Source: Branchiostoma belcheri (Eukaryota > Chordata > Leptocardii > Amphioxiformes > Branchiostomatidae). Taken from it: a stretch of DNA of 64,000 nucleotides. This document shows positions 10,301 through 21,604 of the stretch, piece by piece. The position numbers and the translations under genes are program-made. Under the pieces are notes generated by a model. It did no database searches, was not told the origin of the DNA, and saw only the letters and a list, made by a program, of their open reading frames with translations. Position 1 is the first letter of the stretch. Each line of letters opens with the position of its first letter. The stretch is taken from NCBI RefSeq assembly GCF_001625305.1, contig NW_017803490.1:470049-534048 (forward strand), written 5' to 3'.

Positions 10301-13300
10301 GAAGCACGAGGGCGTCATTGTGCGTCGTCCAGAACCCGTCAACTGGTCTGAGGTGTACAAGACTCCCTGGTTCGAATCCCCAGGTAAGCTACAATCTAAA
10401 TTGTTCTCTATATGGCCATATATTATATTATATAGTGATTTCATTAGGCTATACCAATTTAATTTGTTGGTTCTCAGATTTTTTCGAAAAAATATGAAGT
10501 GACAGAGTGAAAAAAATAAAAATAAAAACAGGTCCAGGCATCCTTAGCCCCAAATACTACAATAGGAGCCATGAAGTCAACACAAAAGGATGGGTTAATA
10601 TTTAAACAATGAATTTTTCATTTTTGATCAAACCACTGCATTGATAGATGGAAAAACTGTAACAACTAAGACGAAAAGGACTTTCCTCAACTGTTGGGAG
10701 CAAAATATGAGCATAGTTGAGTTGATTCAGAACCAGCTCTTTTTTTTTTGCAAATCAGAAAAAAATAAAGAGGTGAATCCGAGAACCAACAAATTAAATT
10801 GGTGTGGCCAAATTATTATGTTTACTGAAGGAATTCAAAACATATTGTTTTTGCTAAGTTTCCTCTTCTTCTTCTTCCGTTCCAAACACTGACCTCTTAC
10901 CTGGCCAGTGACCTGATTTCTTTACATTTCTTACCATGGTAACTGGTGTTGGGTTGCATAATGTTGCAATTTTATAGTAGGAGGGATTTATACTCCTGTC
11001 TGACCATATATATGAATGTATTTGAGTAAGAATTAACAGAGCAGACCATATGCGGAGGTTAACATTATGCACTTGCTTTGCAAATGTTACCTTTCTAGTT
11101 ACCTGTAACGTTGTATTGTCTCCCCAGGCCTGTATGCGTCCATGCCGCGTGACATCCTACTGGTGGTTGGTGATGAGATCATCGAGTGCCCCATGGCCTG
11201 GCGAACCCGCTTCTTCGAGTATCGCGCCTACCGCTCTCTCATCAAGGAGTACTTCCAGGAGGGAGCCAACTGGACCACCGCTCCCAAACCTACCATGGCG
11301 GATGAGCTGTATGACCAGGTAACGAAAGGGTCGAAATACCCCTCTGTGTGCAAGTTGGTGCAGGTAAAATTGGTGCCGTGCAACTGATTTTTTGCACCGG
11401 TGTAAGTGAGCTTTATACTTTACTACACTGACTCACTACCCATAGAAATAACTGAAAGGGTAACAAAACCAGAATCCAGGGAGTTTTTCTTCAGTCACTG
11501 CCATGGTTAGTTTATCCCCACAACAGTGTAATCAAATATTGGATACTATATAGTCACTGCCATGGTTAGTTTATCCCCACAACAGTGTAATCAAATATTG
11601 GATACTATATAGTCACTGCCATGGTTAGTTTATCCCCACAACAGTGTAATCAAATATTGGATACTATATAGTCACTGCCATGGTTAGTTTATCCCCACAA
11701 CAGTGTAATCAAATATTGGATACTATTATAGTTGTATTATTGTACTTTTGGTTGTTTACCTATTATTCTGGGGGGATGCAACTATTTTTTTTGGTGCAAC
11801 TATTTTTTTTCACCTGCATCAGTGCAGGTTGACCCCAAAATCTATTTCAACCCCTGAGTTTTTCTTCTTAAAGTAAAGGTTTTTTAAACTTTGGGGAAGG
11901 GGTCTGGGGGAGGGCCTAGGAAAAATGTATCCCCATTGAACGTCTTCAACGTCTGTCTTTTCTGTCACAACCTGTGGAAGATCAGCTCAACTGTTCACTG
12001 AGGTAATTTGAGCTAAAGGCATCCAATGCAATATCAGGGCAGCATAATTTGAAATGTTCTGAATAAGGCAATCTGTGTGATATTGACACATACTATCCCA
12101 CATTTGAGTCAGTATTTCATACTTGAGGTGCATTTATGTATTTGTAACAGTGCAGAAACAAGCCACAAGATGGGTCCTTTATTTATGGTGCCCAAAAATT
12201 AGCCCAGGATCCTACCAGTAACCATTTTGCATCACATTTTTTTAGCATTTTTGATCCATCAATGTCAATATACCTTAGTAGGATAGTGTTTATTCAACTT
12301 AGTATGTAGATACAGTGACTGGAACTAAATCTGGTTTTCAAGCCCTAAAACTGCATTTGGCATCTTTAAACTGTAGGGGATGTAAAGTTTCTTCCTCACC
12401 CTGTTACAGGAGTACCCCATGCGGTCTGTAGATGATCGTCACAAGCTCGCAGCCGAGGGCAAGTTTGTCACCACCGAGTTCGAGCCCTGCTTCGACGCTG
12501 CAGACTTCATGCGCGCTGGACGGGACATCTTTGCCCAACGGAGCCAGGTACACAAGCTTTTTATAAGTTTACCGGAGGGAAATATGTTGTTTTTGCTCTG
12601 ATTCCTCTTCTTCTCCAAACAAATAAGGTCAATGACCTGAACCAGACGTTTGTTACCATGGTAACTAGTGTTTGGTTACATCATGTTGCAGTTTTATAGC
12701 AGGAGGGATTTAGACTTCTGTCACCATATATGAATGTGTTTGGGTAAGAATTAACAGAGTAGACCATATGTGAACTGCAAGGTAAACATTATGCATTTGC
12801 TTTGCAAATGCTACCTTTCTAGTATTCTCACTATCTTTCCTACAGTGTATATGTATGTGTACAGCACATACACAATGTGAAAGATTACATGATGAACTTC
12901 TAATCATATAGTTAAAAAGTCTTTCTTAAAATAAAAAATCTTATGTGTCATTGTTTTTTTATGAAATTCTATGACCATAAACAACATACTTTGGCCCTAT
13001 GGTTAGAGTCATTAACTCCAAAATTATGGTAATTACAGCCTTAATGTATGACCCACTGACTGATTCAAGCTTTTTATTGGTTTGTTTTAGATCACCATTA
13101 AGAATTGTTTAATACTAACTTCCTGGACTCCATATGCATGTGTACAGCATATACAAATGTGAAACATTACAAAATCGTAAACAACATACTTTGGCCCTAT
13201 GGTTAGAGCCATTAACTCCAAAATTATGGTAATTACAACCCTATTAATGTATGACCCACTTTCAACACATATTTGACTCCAGGTTACCAACTTTATGGGT

Positions 13301-14397
13301 ATTGAGTGGATGCGCCGCCACCTCGAGCCGAAGGGATACAACGTCCACACCATCTCCTTCAAGGACCCAAACCCCATGCACATCGACGCAACGTTCAACA
13401 TCATCGGCCCGGGGCTGGTCCTGTCCAACCCTGACCGCCCCTGTCATCAGATCGACATGTTCAAGAAGGCTGGCTGGACAATCGTCCACCCTCCAACACC
13501 GGAAATGCCGGACGGTAAGGGATAGTAGTTTGTCAGGCCGATCTAGCAAGATTGTCTGTTTGTTGGAATCATGGCTCTAGCCAGCTCAATTTTTTTTCTA
13601 TCACTATCAGCCCAGGTTCATGATCGGACCTGGGGAGAGAGTGCTCACAATCTATGGCATTTCATTGGTTGATTGATCGATTGGTTGATTGATTGACTGA
13701 TTGATTGATTGGTTGTTTGATTGATTGATTAATGAAAGTCATTCTTGATATAAAAAGAATTTGCCAAGCCTTAATATAAATCAGGGCTTAACAAATTTTA
13801 GGACTTGGTGCACAGGAAAGATATTGAGCACAAATAAATACTGACAACCTTTACAACCACACAATTTTGCTACAGGTTATATTGCCAAACTGTATCATTT
13901 TGGGCAAAAAAAGACAAAATTTAGCAGTTTTAGCCCAGATGATGGCATTTCAGCACCAAGGAAAGATCTAACTTGAATCACTGTCAGCTGTTTTTAATGT
14001 AAGCAAGGAACATTTTTCTATGAACAAATTCACAGGAAAGGAGTAGCTAATAATTAGAAAATAATTAATTTATAATTAGGAAAGAAGCAACTAAATAATA
14101 ATAATTAGGAAATATGTTAAAGATTGTTAAACATTAAAAGTCATTTGGCACCAATGCTTGATTCAAGCTGTGTCTATCTATCATCCTCCCCAGGCCATCC
14201 CCTGTGGTTGTCCATTAACTTGTGATTGATTGATTGATTGATTGACAGGCCACCCCCTGTGGATGTCGTCCAAGTGGTTGTCTATGAACGTGTTGATGAT
14301 CGACCCGAAGCGCGTCGTGTGTGACAGCAACGAAGTCGCCACCCAGAAAATGTTTGAGAAGCTAGGCATCCAAACCATCAAGGTAAGGCAAAATCAG

Positions 14398-14440
<43 letters not shown>

Positions 14441-15236
14441 GTGTTCAGTACCAAGGACCACCTGTGTGTGGATGGTGTTCAGCACCAAGGGCAGGCATGT
14501 TTACCTGTGTGTGAATGGTGTTCAGTACCAAGGACAGGCATGTTCACCTGTGTGTGGATAGTGTTCAGCACCAAGGACAGGCATGTTCACCTGTGTGTGG
14601 ATGGTGTTCAGCACCAAGGACAGGCATGTTCACCTGTGTGTGGATAGTGTTCAGTACCAAGAACAGGCATGTTCACCTGTGTGTGGATAGTATTCAGCAC
14701 CAAGGACAGGCATGTTTACCTGTGTGTGGATGGTGTTCAGCACCAAGGACAGGCATGTTCACCTGTGTGTGGATGGTGTTCAGCACCAAGGACAGGCATG
14801 TTCACCTGTGTGTGGATGGTGTTCAGCACCAAGGACAGGCATGTTCACCTGTGTGTGGATAGTGTTCAGCACCAAGGACAGGCATGTTCACCTGTGTGTG
14901 GATAGTGTTCAGCACCAAGGACAGGCATGTTCACCTGTGTGTGGATGGTGTTCAGCACCAAGGACAGGCATGTTCACCTGTTTGTGGATAGTGACATTTA
15001 GGTAAGGCCAGACCAGTTGTTGCTTCTAGGATTATTTTGCTTCTAGGACTTACATTACATGGTAGGAGGGTTAGGAGGGCCATCAAATGATGCCCCCTGG
15101 TGACATTCTTGCGTACTGCAAGTAACACAACTTGTTTTTTCAGGTGAATCTCCGCCATGCCAACTCCCTGGGAGGCGGCTTCCACTGCTGGACCTGCGAC
15201 GTTCGCCGCCGCGGTGGTTTGGAGTCGTACCTGTAA
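7290..15236 (+). CDS. GATM: Glycine amidinotransferase (AGAT), mitochondrial; exons 2-8, start exon missing
   Basis: Transfers the amidino group of arginine to glycine, giving guanidinoacetate and ornithine, the first step of creatine synthesis; the vertebrate enzyme is mitochondrial. Exons: 7290-7514, 10188-10383, 11128-11318, 12410-12547, 13283-13514, 14249-14382, 15144-15236 (TAA at 15234-15236). All have AG/GT borders and joining phases 0,1,0,0,1,0. Family landmarks in order are [60 protein letters not shown] (catalytic Asp), [10 protein letters not shown] (catalytic His), [13 protein letters not shown] and the C-terminal [15 protein letters not shown] with the catalytic Cys. The first visible residues ([16 protein letters not shown]) look like the end of a mitochondrial presequence. 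The exon with the start codon should end in phase 0 and was not recognised upstream. Exon 2 is flanked by partial copies of its own ends. Identification is very secure. Confidence 0.96.
7621..7683 (+). repeat. Partial duplicate of the 3' end of GATM exon 2 with its splice donor
   Basis: Positions 7625-7683 repeat the exon end at about 7470-7528, covering the codons for [15 protein letters not shown] and the following donor; the donor reads GTCAATG here against GTCAGTG in the real one. A further shared piece (CTTTCTTAGAAGTAGAGCAG) occurs at about 7546 and 7902, so the duplicated block extended beyond the exon. Confidence 0.85.
8222..8475 (+). repeat. Dispersed intronic repeat, family K
   Basis: Shares CCCAGATGATGGCATTTCAG, CACAGGAAAGGAGTA and AAAGATTGTTAAAC in order with 13893-14175 in a later GATM intron. 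No terminal inverted repeat was recognised. Confidence 0.7.
8580..8957 (+). mobile_element. MITE-like repeat, family D
   Basis: Ends CAGGGCTTGAAACTC and TTTGGAGCCCTG. Same GTGCACC clusters as the copy at 1251, in the opposite orientation. Lies in GATM intron 2. Confidence 0.75.
9363..9650 (+). mobile_element. MITE, family A, 3'-truncated
   Basis: Starts GGCCACAGCAAGTAAATTTT and follows the family consensus to about 9648, then changes to a different repeat (shared with 46870-47095) without the terminal inverted repeat. Confidence 0.75.
9651..9868 (+). repeat. Dispersed repeat, family N
   Basis: Shares GATATTTTGTGGAAA, CATAATGACACCC and CATTGAAAAT with 46870-47095 in order, including a region rich in TTTGGAC. 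Both copies are followed by AAAT/GAAGAT-type repetitive sequence. Confidence 0.55.
9869..10065 (+). repeat. Minisatellite, about 20-bp unit AATCTGAAGATTTTTTCAAAG
   Basis: About nine degenerate units of AATCTGAAGATTTTT with CAAAG/GAAAA spacers. It ends about 120 bp upstream of the GATM exon 3 acceptor. The minus strand is open as a low-complexity frame and is not considered coding. Confidence 0.85.
10446..10809 (+). mobile_element. MITE, family B (GGCCACACCAATTTAATTTG termini)
   Basis: The left end AGGCTATACCAATTTAATTT is inverted at the right end as AAATTAAATTGGTGTGGCC, extending inwards through GTTGGTTCTC(A/G)GAT. The interior contains the family signature AGGAGCCATGAAGTCAACAC. Lies in GATM intron 3, 62 bp after the exon 3 donor. 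Confidence 0.85.
10825..11093 (+). repeat. Dispersed repeat, family C
   Basis: Matches the copies at 12572, 41172 and 53327. Signatures are AACATATTGTTTTTGCT, TTACCATGGTAACTG, TAGGAGGGATTTATACTCCT and the end GCTTTGCAAATGTTACCTTT. That end lies 34 bp before the GATM exon 4 acceptor, sense-oriented with the gene. Confidence 0.8.
11343..11855 (+). repeat. GTGCAA-rich repeat enclosing a 59-bp minisatellite
   Basis: The outer parts carry GGTGCAGG, GTGCAAC and GTGCAGGTTGACC words like family D. Between them, 11493-11728 holds four units of a 59-bp repeat starting AGTCACTGCCATGGTTAGTT (starts 11493, 11552, 11611, 11670). The units are essentially identical. Confidence 0.85.
12013..12368 (+). mobile_element. 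MITE-like repeat, family L
   Basis: Second copy of the element at 3052-3408, with ends TAAAGGCATCCAATGC and GCATTTGGCATCTTTAA. Its end is 41 bp before the GATM exon 5 acceptor. Confidence 0.75.
12572..12822 (+). repeat. Dispersed repeat, family C
   Basis: Same signatures as 10825-11093, starting about 25 bp after the GATM exon 5 donor. Its terminal GCTTTGCAAATGCTACCTTT is followed by CTATCTTTCCTACAG, which looks like a splice acceptor, but no GATM exon follows. Confidence 0.75.
12858..13262 (+). repeat. Duplicated intronic segment upstream of GATM exon 6
   Basis: 12858-13060 and 13142-13262 share TGTACAGCA(C/T)ATAC, ACAACATACTTTGGCCCTAT, AACTCCAAAATTATGGTAAT and TTAATGTATGACCCACT. The second copy has lost about 80 bp. 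Confidence 0.75.
13664..13740 (+). repeat. (TGAT)n microsatellite in GATM intron 6
   Basis: Imperfect GATT/TGAT units. A shorter perfect run at 14222-14246 abuts the exon 7 acceptor (TTGATTGACAG). Confidence 0.85.
13893..14175 (+). repeat. Dispersed intronic repeat, family K
   Basis: Second copy of the segment at 8222-8475, same orientation, in a different GATM intron. Confidence 0.7.
14403..14995 (+). repeat. (TG)n tract plus 43-bp minisatellite, about 12.5 units, GATM intron 7
   Basis: A pure TG run at 14403-14434 leads into units of about 43 bp, each containing GTGTTCAGCACCAAGGACAG, GCATGTTCACC and TGTGTGTGGAT. As 43 is 1 modulo 3, the frames rotate and produce long open frames on the plus strand with a 43-residue period; these are an artefact of the repeat. 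It begins about 20 bp after the exon 7 donor. Confidence 0.92.
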
Positions 15237-15862
15237 GACCCTCGACCGACACACGTCCAAACACGTCCACATTATGTGTGTGATTGAAACTAGCTTGCTG
15301 TGAGCCATATACAGTATGTAGGAGTGTAAAAAAAAATATGTGTGGGGGTGTAAGAAATTACTGTGTGTAACAACTGTGGAGGGACAGGGAGTCAAAAGTG
15401 TCAGTAAAAGATGTACATGATTTCAAACTAGTGATAAATGATTTGATTCACCATCTAGATTTGAAATTTTTACGTTTTGAAGAAATTTTTTTAACATCAT
15501 TCATAGCTTCAAAAGTCATGACTTCATTGATGTATTTGCTACATCTTTTTATTCTATTTTATCCATTTAATAAGTCTTTATGTGTTTTTAAGTTTTAATT
15601 GCTATTGAATTTGGGGTTCACAATTATTTGTCAAATCATGATAATGAACAGTTGGGGTTTACGGTGTATATTTTATAAATTCCTCCCCATGACAGTTTTC
15701 ATTATAAAAATCACAAGAACAATTCGTATTTTATCAGCAAAATATGACACTGTCAAAACATAAAGAAACTCACTCTTCATATGTTTAAAGCTTAAAAAGC
15801 TTTGGTTAGTATATTACATGTAGTTACCTGTTTGGATTACATTGTCCATTGACTTGATATTT

Positions 15863-16205
15863 TTTTATGAAGCAAGTTTAAACTGTAATTTCCAACACAA
15901 TAAATTGGACTCACCCAAATTTTCGACTGTACAACTCCAGTCTTTGTCAAGGAATGAGCAATCCACCGCTTCTGTGACGTCACGCAGATAACACACGTGA
16001 CTCCGTGAGCAGTGGAACATAGGTTGCAGAAAGTCTGTGGCGTCCCCCGTCTCTGTTGAGGGATGGTTGTAATGCCCTGATGTAGATGGCCTCTTTAATC
16101 CCTCGTGCAAAGAAGTCCAGTTCTGAGTCCAAGATTCTTACTTTGTCATTGCTTTAAACTTACTTTTAACTTGCTTCATAATGATTTCTACCAACACAGA
16201 TGAAC
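15863..16205. repeat. Dispersed repeat with TTTAAACTGTAATTTCCAACAC, family M
   Basis: One end (AAACTGTAATTTCCAACACA) reappears inverted at 49727-49752, and the other (ACCAACACAGATGAACTTTC) at 49775-49795 and near 38386. The copy at 15863 is longer. It may be a foldback element that has lost its centre in the other copies. Confidence 0.5.
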
Positions 16206-16919
16206 TTTCAAGGTTGATAATTTTTTGGCGACCCCTCAGGGGTGGGGGTATTTGGGAAGATTTAGAGACCCAGTGGTATAGTTTAGAATGATGGTGATCT
16301 GTCCCTCCACATGTTGTTCCACTGTGTGCAGTGCTAATATGATGCCGACCTACATTTTTTTTCCCGTGAATTGTATTATCGGGAGGGCTCTCGTTTGGTT
16401 TACAACACTTCAAAGCCAAGTTCAAACACGTTTTACAAAACCTTGAGGTCAGATTATTATATCAAACTGGCCTGAACCGGACTGTAACTGTGTTAGATTT
16501 GGCTAGATTTTGGGAGAATCCCATGGAATCAACCAACCTTCTAAAGTGAAGTTCGAATCATGTGCATGTACATGTAAGCCATACTCGTTAAAACTGAAAC
16601 CGTTTATGTCTTGATTCCATGGGATTGTACCTTCTACAACTTATAGCAGAAGTCTTGCTGGAAAGAAAATTGTTCTGATGTGTGTATGTATATAAAGAGA
16701 GGAAGAAGGTGTTTGGGAGAATTTGACGATGTTGTTCTCTTTGTACCAGTGACATATTCAATATGTTCTTGTCTCTGTTGGCCTTGGTTGCAAAGTTTGG
16801 GGGAAAGTTTGACGATTAAGTTGACTTGTATCAAGCCAATTTATTTGCTGATGTATTCAATTGAAGTTCTAAGTGCAAAATATTACATTGTTTTGCCGGA
16901 TAGTGCAGAAAGTTGAGTA

Positions 16920-17140
16920 CAGCCAATAAGACTGTGTTTCCAGCAGTACCAACCAATGATAGGTTGATCTACAAAGCAGCCAATCAGCATTAACTGTTGG
17001 CGGCCAATCAGGTTGTGGTAATCTGTGTACAGCCAATCACATCATTGCTCTGGGCACAGCCAATCAGCAGCTTATCTTGTTGACCAATCACAGCATGCCA
17101 CACAGTCTGTTTAACCAATCAGAAGCCATAATAGCCAGTA
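16920..17140. promoter_or_regulatory. Cluster of eight CCAAT motifs
   Basis: Eight CCAAT words in about 220 bp, mostly as CCAATCAG or CCAATCAC. They are separated by 20-40 bp of otherwise non-repetitive sequence, all in the same orientation. CCAAT is the NF-Y binding core. The cluster could be an enhancer or promoter array, or a decayed tandem repeat. Confidence 0.4.
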
Positions 17141-18904
17141 TATTTTCCTCCTTAGAGATTAAGAATGCCAAGAGTTTGAGAGGCCAACAGAGATAAGGTT
17201 ATGTGAACAAGACTTCTGCTTTACCTTGTAAAATTCTTACAGCTGTCTTTTTGAGGCAAGGTCTTGAAGTTTGCATATTAAGAAAGGTCATGTTTCAGAG
17301 TCTTAGAAAATGAGCACAGTATCAGTACACAAGAATGATTCTGGTGTATCATTGCAATTGTTCCAATTCAAAAGTCCTACAAGTTGGGTAAAAAAGGCAG
17401 CTACAGTTCACAATATGGCAATGCCAGGCCAGGTCCAAGGGTTTTTTAACGGCAGAATCTGTTGGCAAATGCTTGCTGATGCACTCAAATAATTGCCAGC
17501 ACGGTGCTAAGCTAAGAAATCTTCCTCATATATTCATCTACTAGATACACAAGGATCTTTACTTTTGTATTGCTTGAGTTCAAAACAGATTTTGTAGCAG
17601 ACGACAAGTACTAAAAAGGTGAATTGAACATATATCATTTGGCCTACAATGTATGTCAACACGAAATACTAGTATTAGCCAATAGTATGTAGTCTCAAGT
17701 TTCAAGCTTTTCAAAAATGTCGATTTGGTTTGAAATATTGACATTAAAAACTATCCTGCCCCCTATTAAAATGTTTAACAAAATTGCCCCTTTTTTTGAT
17801 AATGTCTGAAGGCTGTTATCTACATGTAACTGTAATAACAGTTACATAACCCTCAACATATGCTAACTTACGACGATTTCTGTACAACCATGGTTTACAG
17901 AAGCTCTTGTAGCATACAAATATAAGGTTGAAGAATTCTATCAACAGAGAATGCTGGACCTGACCTAGGCTGTCAGTTATTTTCTACATCAGAGAAGAAG
18001 TGCAGTGTCTTAGATTCACTCAGGTTAAGTTTTTACTGAATGTATCTTGATGTATCAGTAACTTCTTTAACAGGGCTTGCTTCTTCTTTAATGTGAAATT
18101 GAAAAATTGGCCGGTATCTATATTGAATTTTATATAATATGCACCTGTGTTTAGTAGACTAAATCATAGTTTTTATTTCTTAACTAAAAATGTATTGATT
18201 TTTTTATATGCTGCTATTTTTTGTTGCTGCTTGTAACAATTTTTATATATATATCACCGATTATTTTCACATTTGAGACCACAGAATTCACGCAAGCAAG
18301 TTTGGGCAAAACAATGTTAGAAGTTCATCATATCGAGTCACAATTTCATGCAACTTGAAACTGAAAACTCTGGCTTCTTTCAAGGAAAAAAGCTTTCAGT
18401 TGACTCATGTACTACTTGATTTACATATTGATGGTATGTATTGAATCAGAAAGAAGATCTTTTTTGACAGTTTTTTTACTTCCGAACACTTTGTACGTAG
18501 GTTTCTTTTACCTATATGTTCGACTTATTATGACCCCTATTTCCACTAGAATTGGGTATCGCTAAATCACAAAAAATTGCATTTTTGTGACCCCCAGATT
18601 TTGTAATAATTGCGAATTAGACAAAACTAAATGTTACCATTAAAAAGAAAACAAAACACGAAATGGTAGTGAAATTGTATGAGGTTTTTTTTTTTTTGCT
18701 CAATGGCCGTTGTCTCTAGTGGAAAGAGGTTATCACCAAACTGCATTGTTCTCTGCATATTGTATCCTGTTATATCAACACCAGTTAGTCATTGAGAGCA
18801 AGTCGTAACAGTATGGCTTGTAGAGAACTTTAGGAGCAGTCTGGAGGATCAAGCAATATCATTCTGTTGTATGAAGTTCAAAAGGCTTCGCAACTGTCAA
18901 TGTT

Positions 18905-19303
18905 AGGCCACAGCAAGTAAATTATATGGATGACATCCTCCGCAGACTCCAAATCTAATGCGAACAGGCAAAAAAAACAAGACGGGCTGAAAAAAACAAG
19001 GTTCCTACATTTTAAATTTTGACTCAATCATTGTACAGATGGTTTTGATTCAGTAGGAACATCGCATATACACAGCCAGCATCACATATCATTGCATCAA
19101 AGTAAGAAACAAAACATTGAATTTGTTGTCTCCTCTCTTTATAGTTATCTGCCATCCACCTTCCGGCATGGCAACAGACATCTTTGCCCATTTTCGGCAT
19201 GTTGACCACTGTTAGAAGGCAACAAAATTTCTTGTTTTTTCCCTCAAAATCAGGCGAAAATTAATGCACGCACTGATGTCATCCAAAAAATTACTTGCTG
19301 TGG
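18905..19303 (+). mobile_element. MITE, family A, complete
   Basis: Left end GGCCACAGCAAGTAAATTAT and right end TTACTTGCTGTGGCC, flanked by TTA and TAA (TA common to both sides). Best-preserved copy of the family here, 399 bp, non-coding. Confidence 0.85.
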
Positions 19304-20293
19304 CCTAAACTTAAAGTGGATAAAAAGCACAGAACAGTCCTTTGGAACCTTTAACCTTACAAGTGCCGTGTAAATGTGATCTGATCAACATTCACACTTA
19401 AGGGGTTATGTGTCGTTTGAATGTTTCATATTAACATTTGGATGCAAGTGTTCCCTCACTTCCCTCTTGGGGTTTACATTGAAATGTGCATGATTATTCC
19501 ACTGAATGTGCCAACCAACATTTTTTTGTTACATCTAGATGTTGCTTAGTTCTCTAAAGCCACAATTTCAACAGAATATGAAAAACGTTTTGAGTTCTCA
19601 TATGAACAAAAGATGTAATTTTAAAAATCTTGAAACCCGTCGTTCCTAACACATACATATCTATTCGTTAACAATGTATCACAAAAAATCACTAGTACTT
19701 TTTTTATCTTTTACTTTCTATCCTGCTAGCTTTGATTCTAAAAAAAAAGATGGAAAGAGAAAGAACAGTATAATTCAAAAGAACACTTGAAAAAGATCAC
19801 AAGTGGTCTAGAAAAGGCAGGCAAATTGAATATGAAAGTGTGCATTTGCGTTTTTTATGATCTTTCAATATTGTGTATTAAATCCATAAAGAAATGCCAT
19901 ATCATCACAGGCTTGCTCCATATACCTTAAATAGAAATTGTATCATAACAAAAATGCCCAAAAAAATACGACAATAATGCCCTGAAGGTGAGCTTTGTGT
20001 CCTGCGACTGAAAGACCTTGCATGTTTGTTAGCATAAGAAGTTTGTTCTAATGTGTTTCAATGATTGTATTTGATGGGGAATAATATAGAACTGTTGCAG
20101 ATTAAACGTGTTGGGGAAAAAATAAGGCGTTCTGAAGATGTGAGGAACTGTTACGTAGTTGGTGTAGTTGGAATTATGAAGTAGGAAGCTATTAATAAAA
20201 CATAAAATGTTGAACGGTGCCCTAGATTTATACTAATATGCAGTGTGCAGCTAGGTTGCTGAAAAGTATGGAATAAATGTACAAAAGTTCACA
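19304..20293. other. AT-rich stretch, nothing recognised except polyadenylation-like signals
   Basis: Two AATAAA signals (20194, 20272) are the only features; see the GATM downstream region. Confidence 0.4.
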
Positions 20294-20339
20294 ATGTGTT
20301 ATATCTCATTATTTGCTGTTGCCTACTGCCCTACCAAAA

Positions 20340-20525
20340 ACAATATACAGTCAAACCTGCCAAGGCGACCACCTCTTCAAGCAGGCCACCTGGCAATGGT
20401 GAATGGATTTTTCTTGGTCCCAAAAATTTTCCCCATTGACGCAAGCTGTGAGCAACCTGTCCAAGGTGACCACTCAAGGCCCTATACCTGCCCAAGGTGA
20501 CCACATCATTGTCGATCATGTTGAT
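20340..20525 (+). repeat. Repeat with ACAGTCAAACCTG end and GACCACC words
   Basis: Begins ACAGTCAAACCTGCCAAGGC and contains several AAGG(C/T)GACCAC words. The same start occurs at 51575 (with an inverted GTGGCCACCTTGGACAGGTG) and at 52585. Probably a fragmentary MITE family. Confidence 0.5.
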
Positions 20526-21305
20526 TATTGGTGATAACTAATGAGAAATCATGGAGAAACCAGCCAGTTTGCCTCAACTGCTGAATTATGCTTTTGTTCA
20601 ACGTTATTACCTTTGCCAAGAAGGTTCTGCCAAGAAGCCATAGGTAACAATCCTCCGTTAAGTTTTATATTTTGCAACAAAAATAATCCCAAGCGTCAAC
20701 GCCAGACCTACTGTGCAGACATAAGGCAACGGTTAATACAATGAGGGCGCGTCACAACCATAAAACATAAAAAGACCTAAATCCATTACTGCTCTCAGGG
20801 CATGTAAAGATACTGTGCTTCAAGTTCGAAGTTCATTTTAATTACACACACACAATCATTGCATTCACATAAAGATTGGACTATCATGGTCGTGTCACTA
20901 GTAACAAAGACAGCCCCACCGTCTTACCGTGCCTGTTACTTATTAAGCGCGACTGGCAAATTCCAGTAACAGTTGCGACCAGCACTGGAGTGTTACTGCC
21001 GTGGTACCACTTATCGGCCCCTCACCATCTGCCTGAAGTTCCACCCACCCCCCACTGCTATTCGAAACAACGGGTTTTTCTGGACCATTCCAATTTGCCT
21101 CATAACTATAGGGGTGCATCTGCAATATTACATTGACCGCGAAAGCAGCAACGGCAAAAATACACATTCGTGCATCAACACGGGCATGCCCGCAGACGGC
21201 GTATAAAATTGCATGCCGATTACACAAAGAGAACCCAGTGTTTTGACTGCGAACACGAAAAAATGACTCTTCACAACACTCCGTCCGGAGGTCCTGACCT
21301 CCTTC

Positions 21306-21604
21306 ACGGAGTAATAAAAACAGGCCTAGGCATCGTATTATGGCCCAAAATGGTACGATAGGAGCCATGAAGTCAACACACCAGGCTGGTTCAAAATTTA
21401 AACAATTAATTTTGAACTTTTAATGATACCATTGCATTGAAAGATGGAAAAACTGTAACAACTAGGATAAAAAGGACTGTTTTCAACTGTTCAGGGCAAA
21501 ATATGAGCATTTTGCAGTTGATTCTGGATTTTTATGTTTATTTGCAAATCAGAAAAAAATGAAGCGGCGAATCCGTAAACCAAGAAATTAAATTGGTGTG
21601 GCCT
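21306..21604 (+). mobile_element. MITE, family B, left end missing
   Basis: Carries the family interior (AGGAGCCATGAAGTCAACAC, GCAAAATATGAGCATTTTGC) and the right end ATCCGTAAACCAAGAAATTA to GGTGTGGCC. The left terminus is absent. Confidence 0.8.

Larger units (their letters stand above)
15237..18904 (+). other. Downstream region of GATM, probably 3' UTR and flank
   Basis: Few mobile elements apart from a repeat at about 15863-16205. Candidate AATAAA at 15899-15904 lies within that repeat. Later ones at 20194-20199 and 20272-20277 are followed by GT-rich sequence and could be the real 3' end, giving an unusually long UTR. Inference only. Confidence 0.35.

Noticed and set aside
14242-15005. 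Open frames of 70-115 codons reading [14 protein letters not shown]-like repeats
   Set aside because: They come from the 43-bp minisatellite, which is open in all rotating frames; no homology or splice logic.
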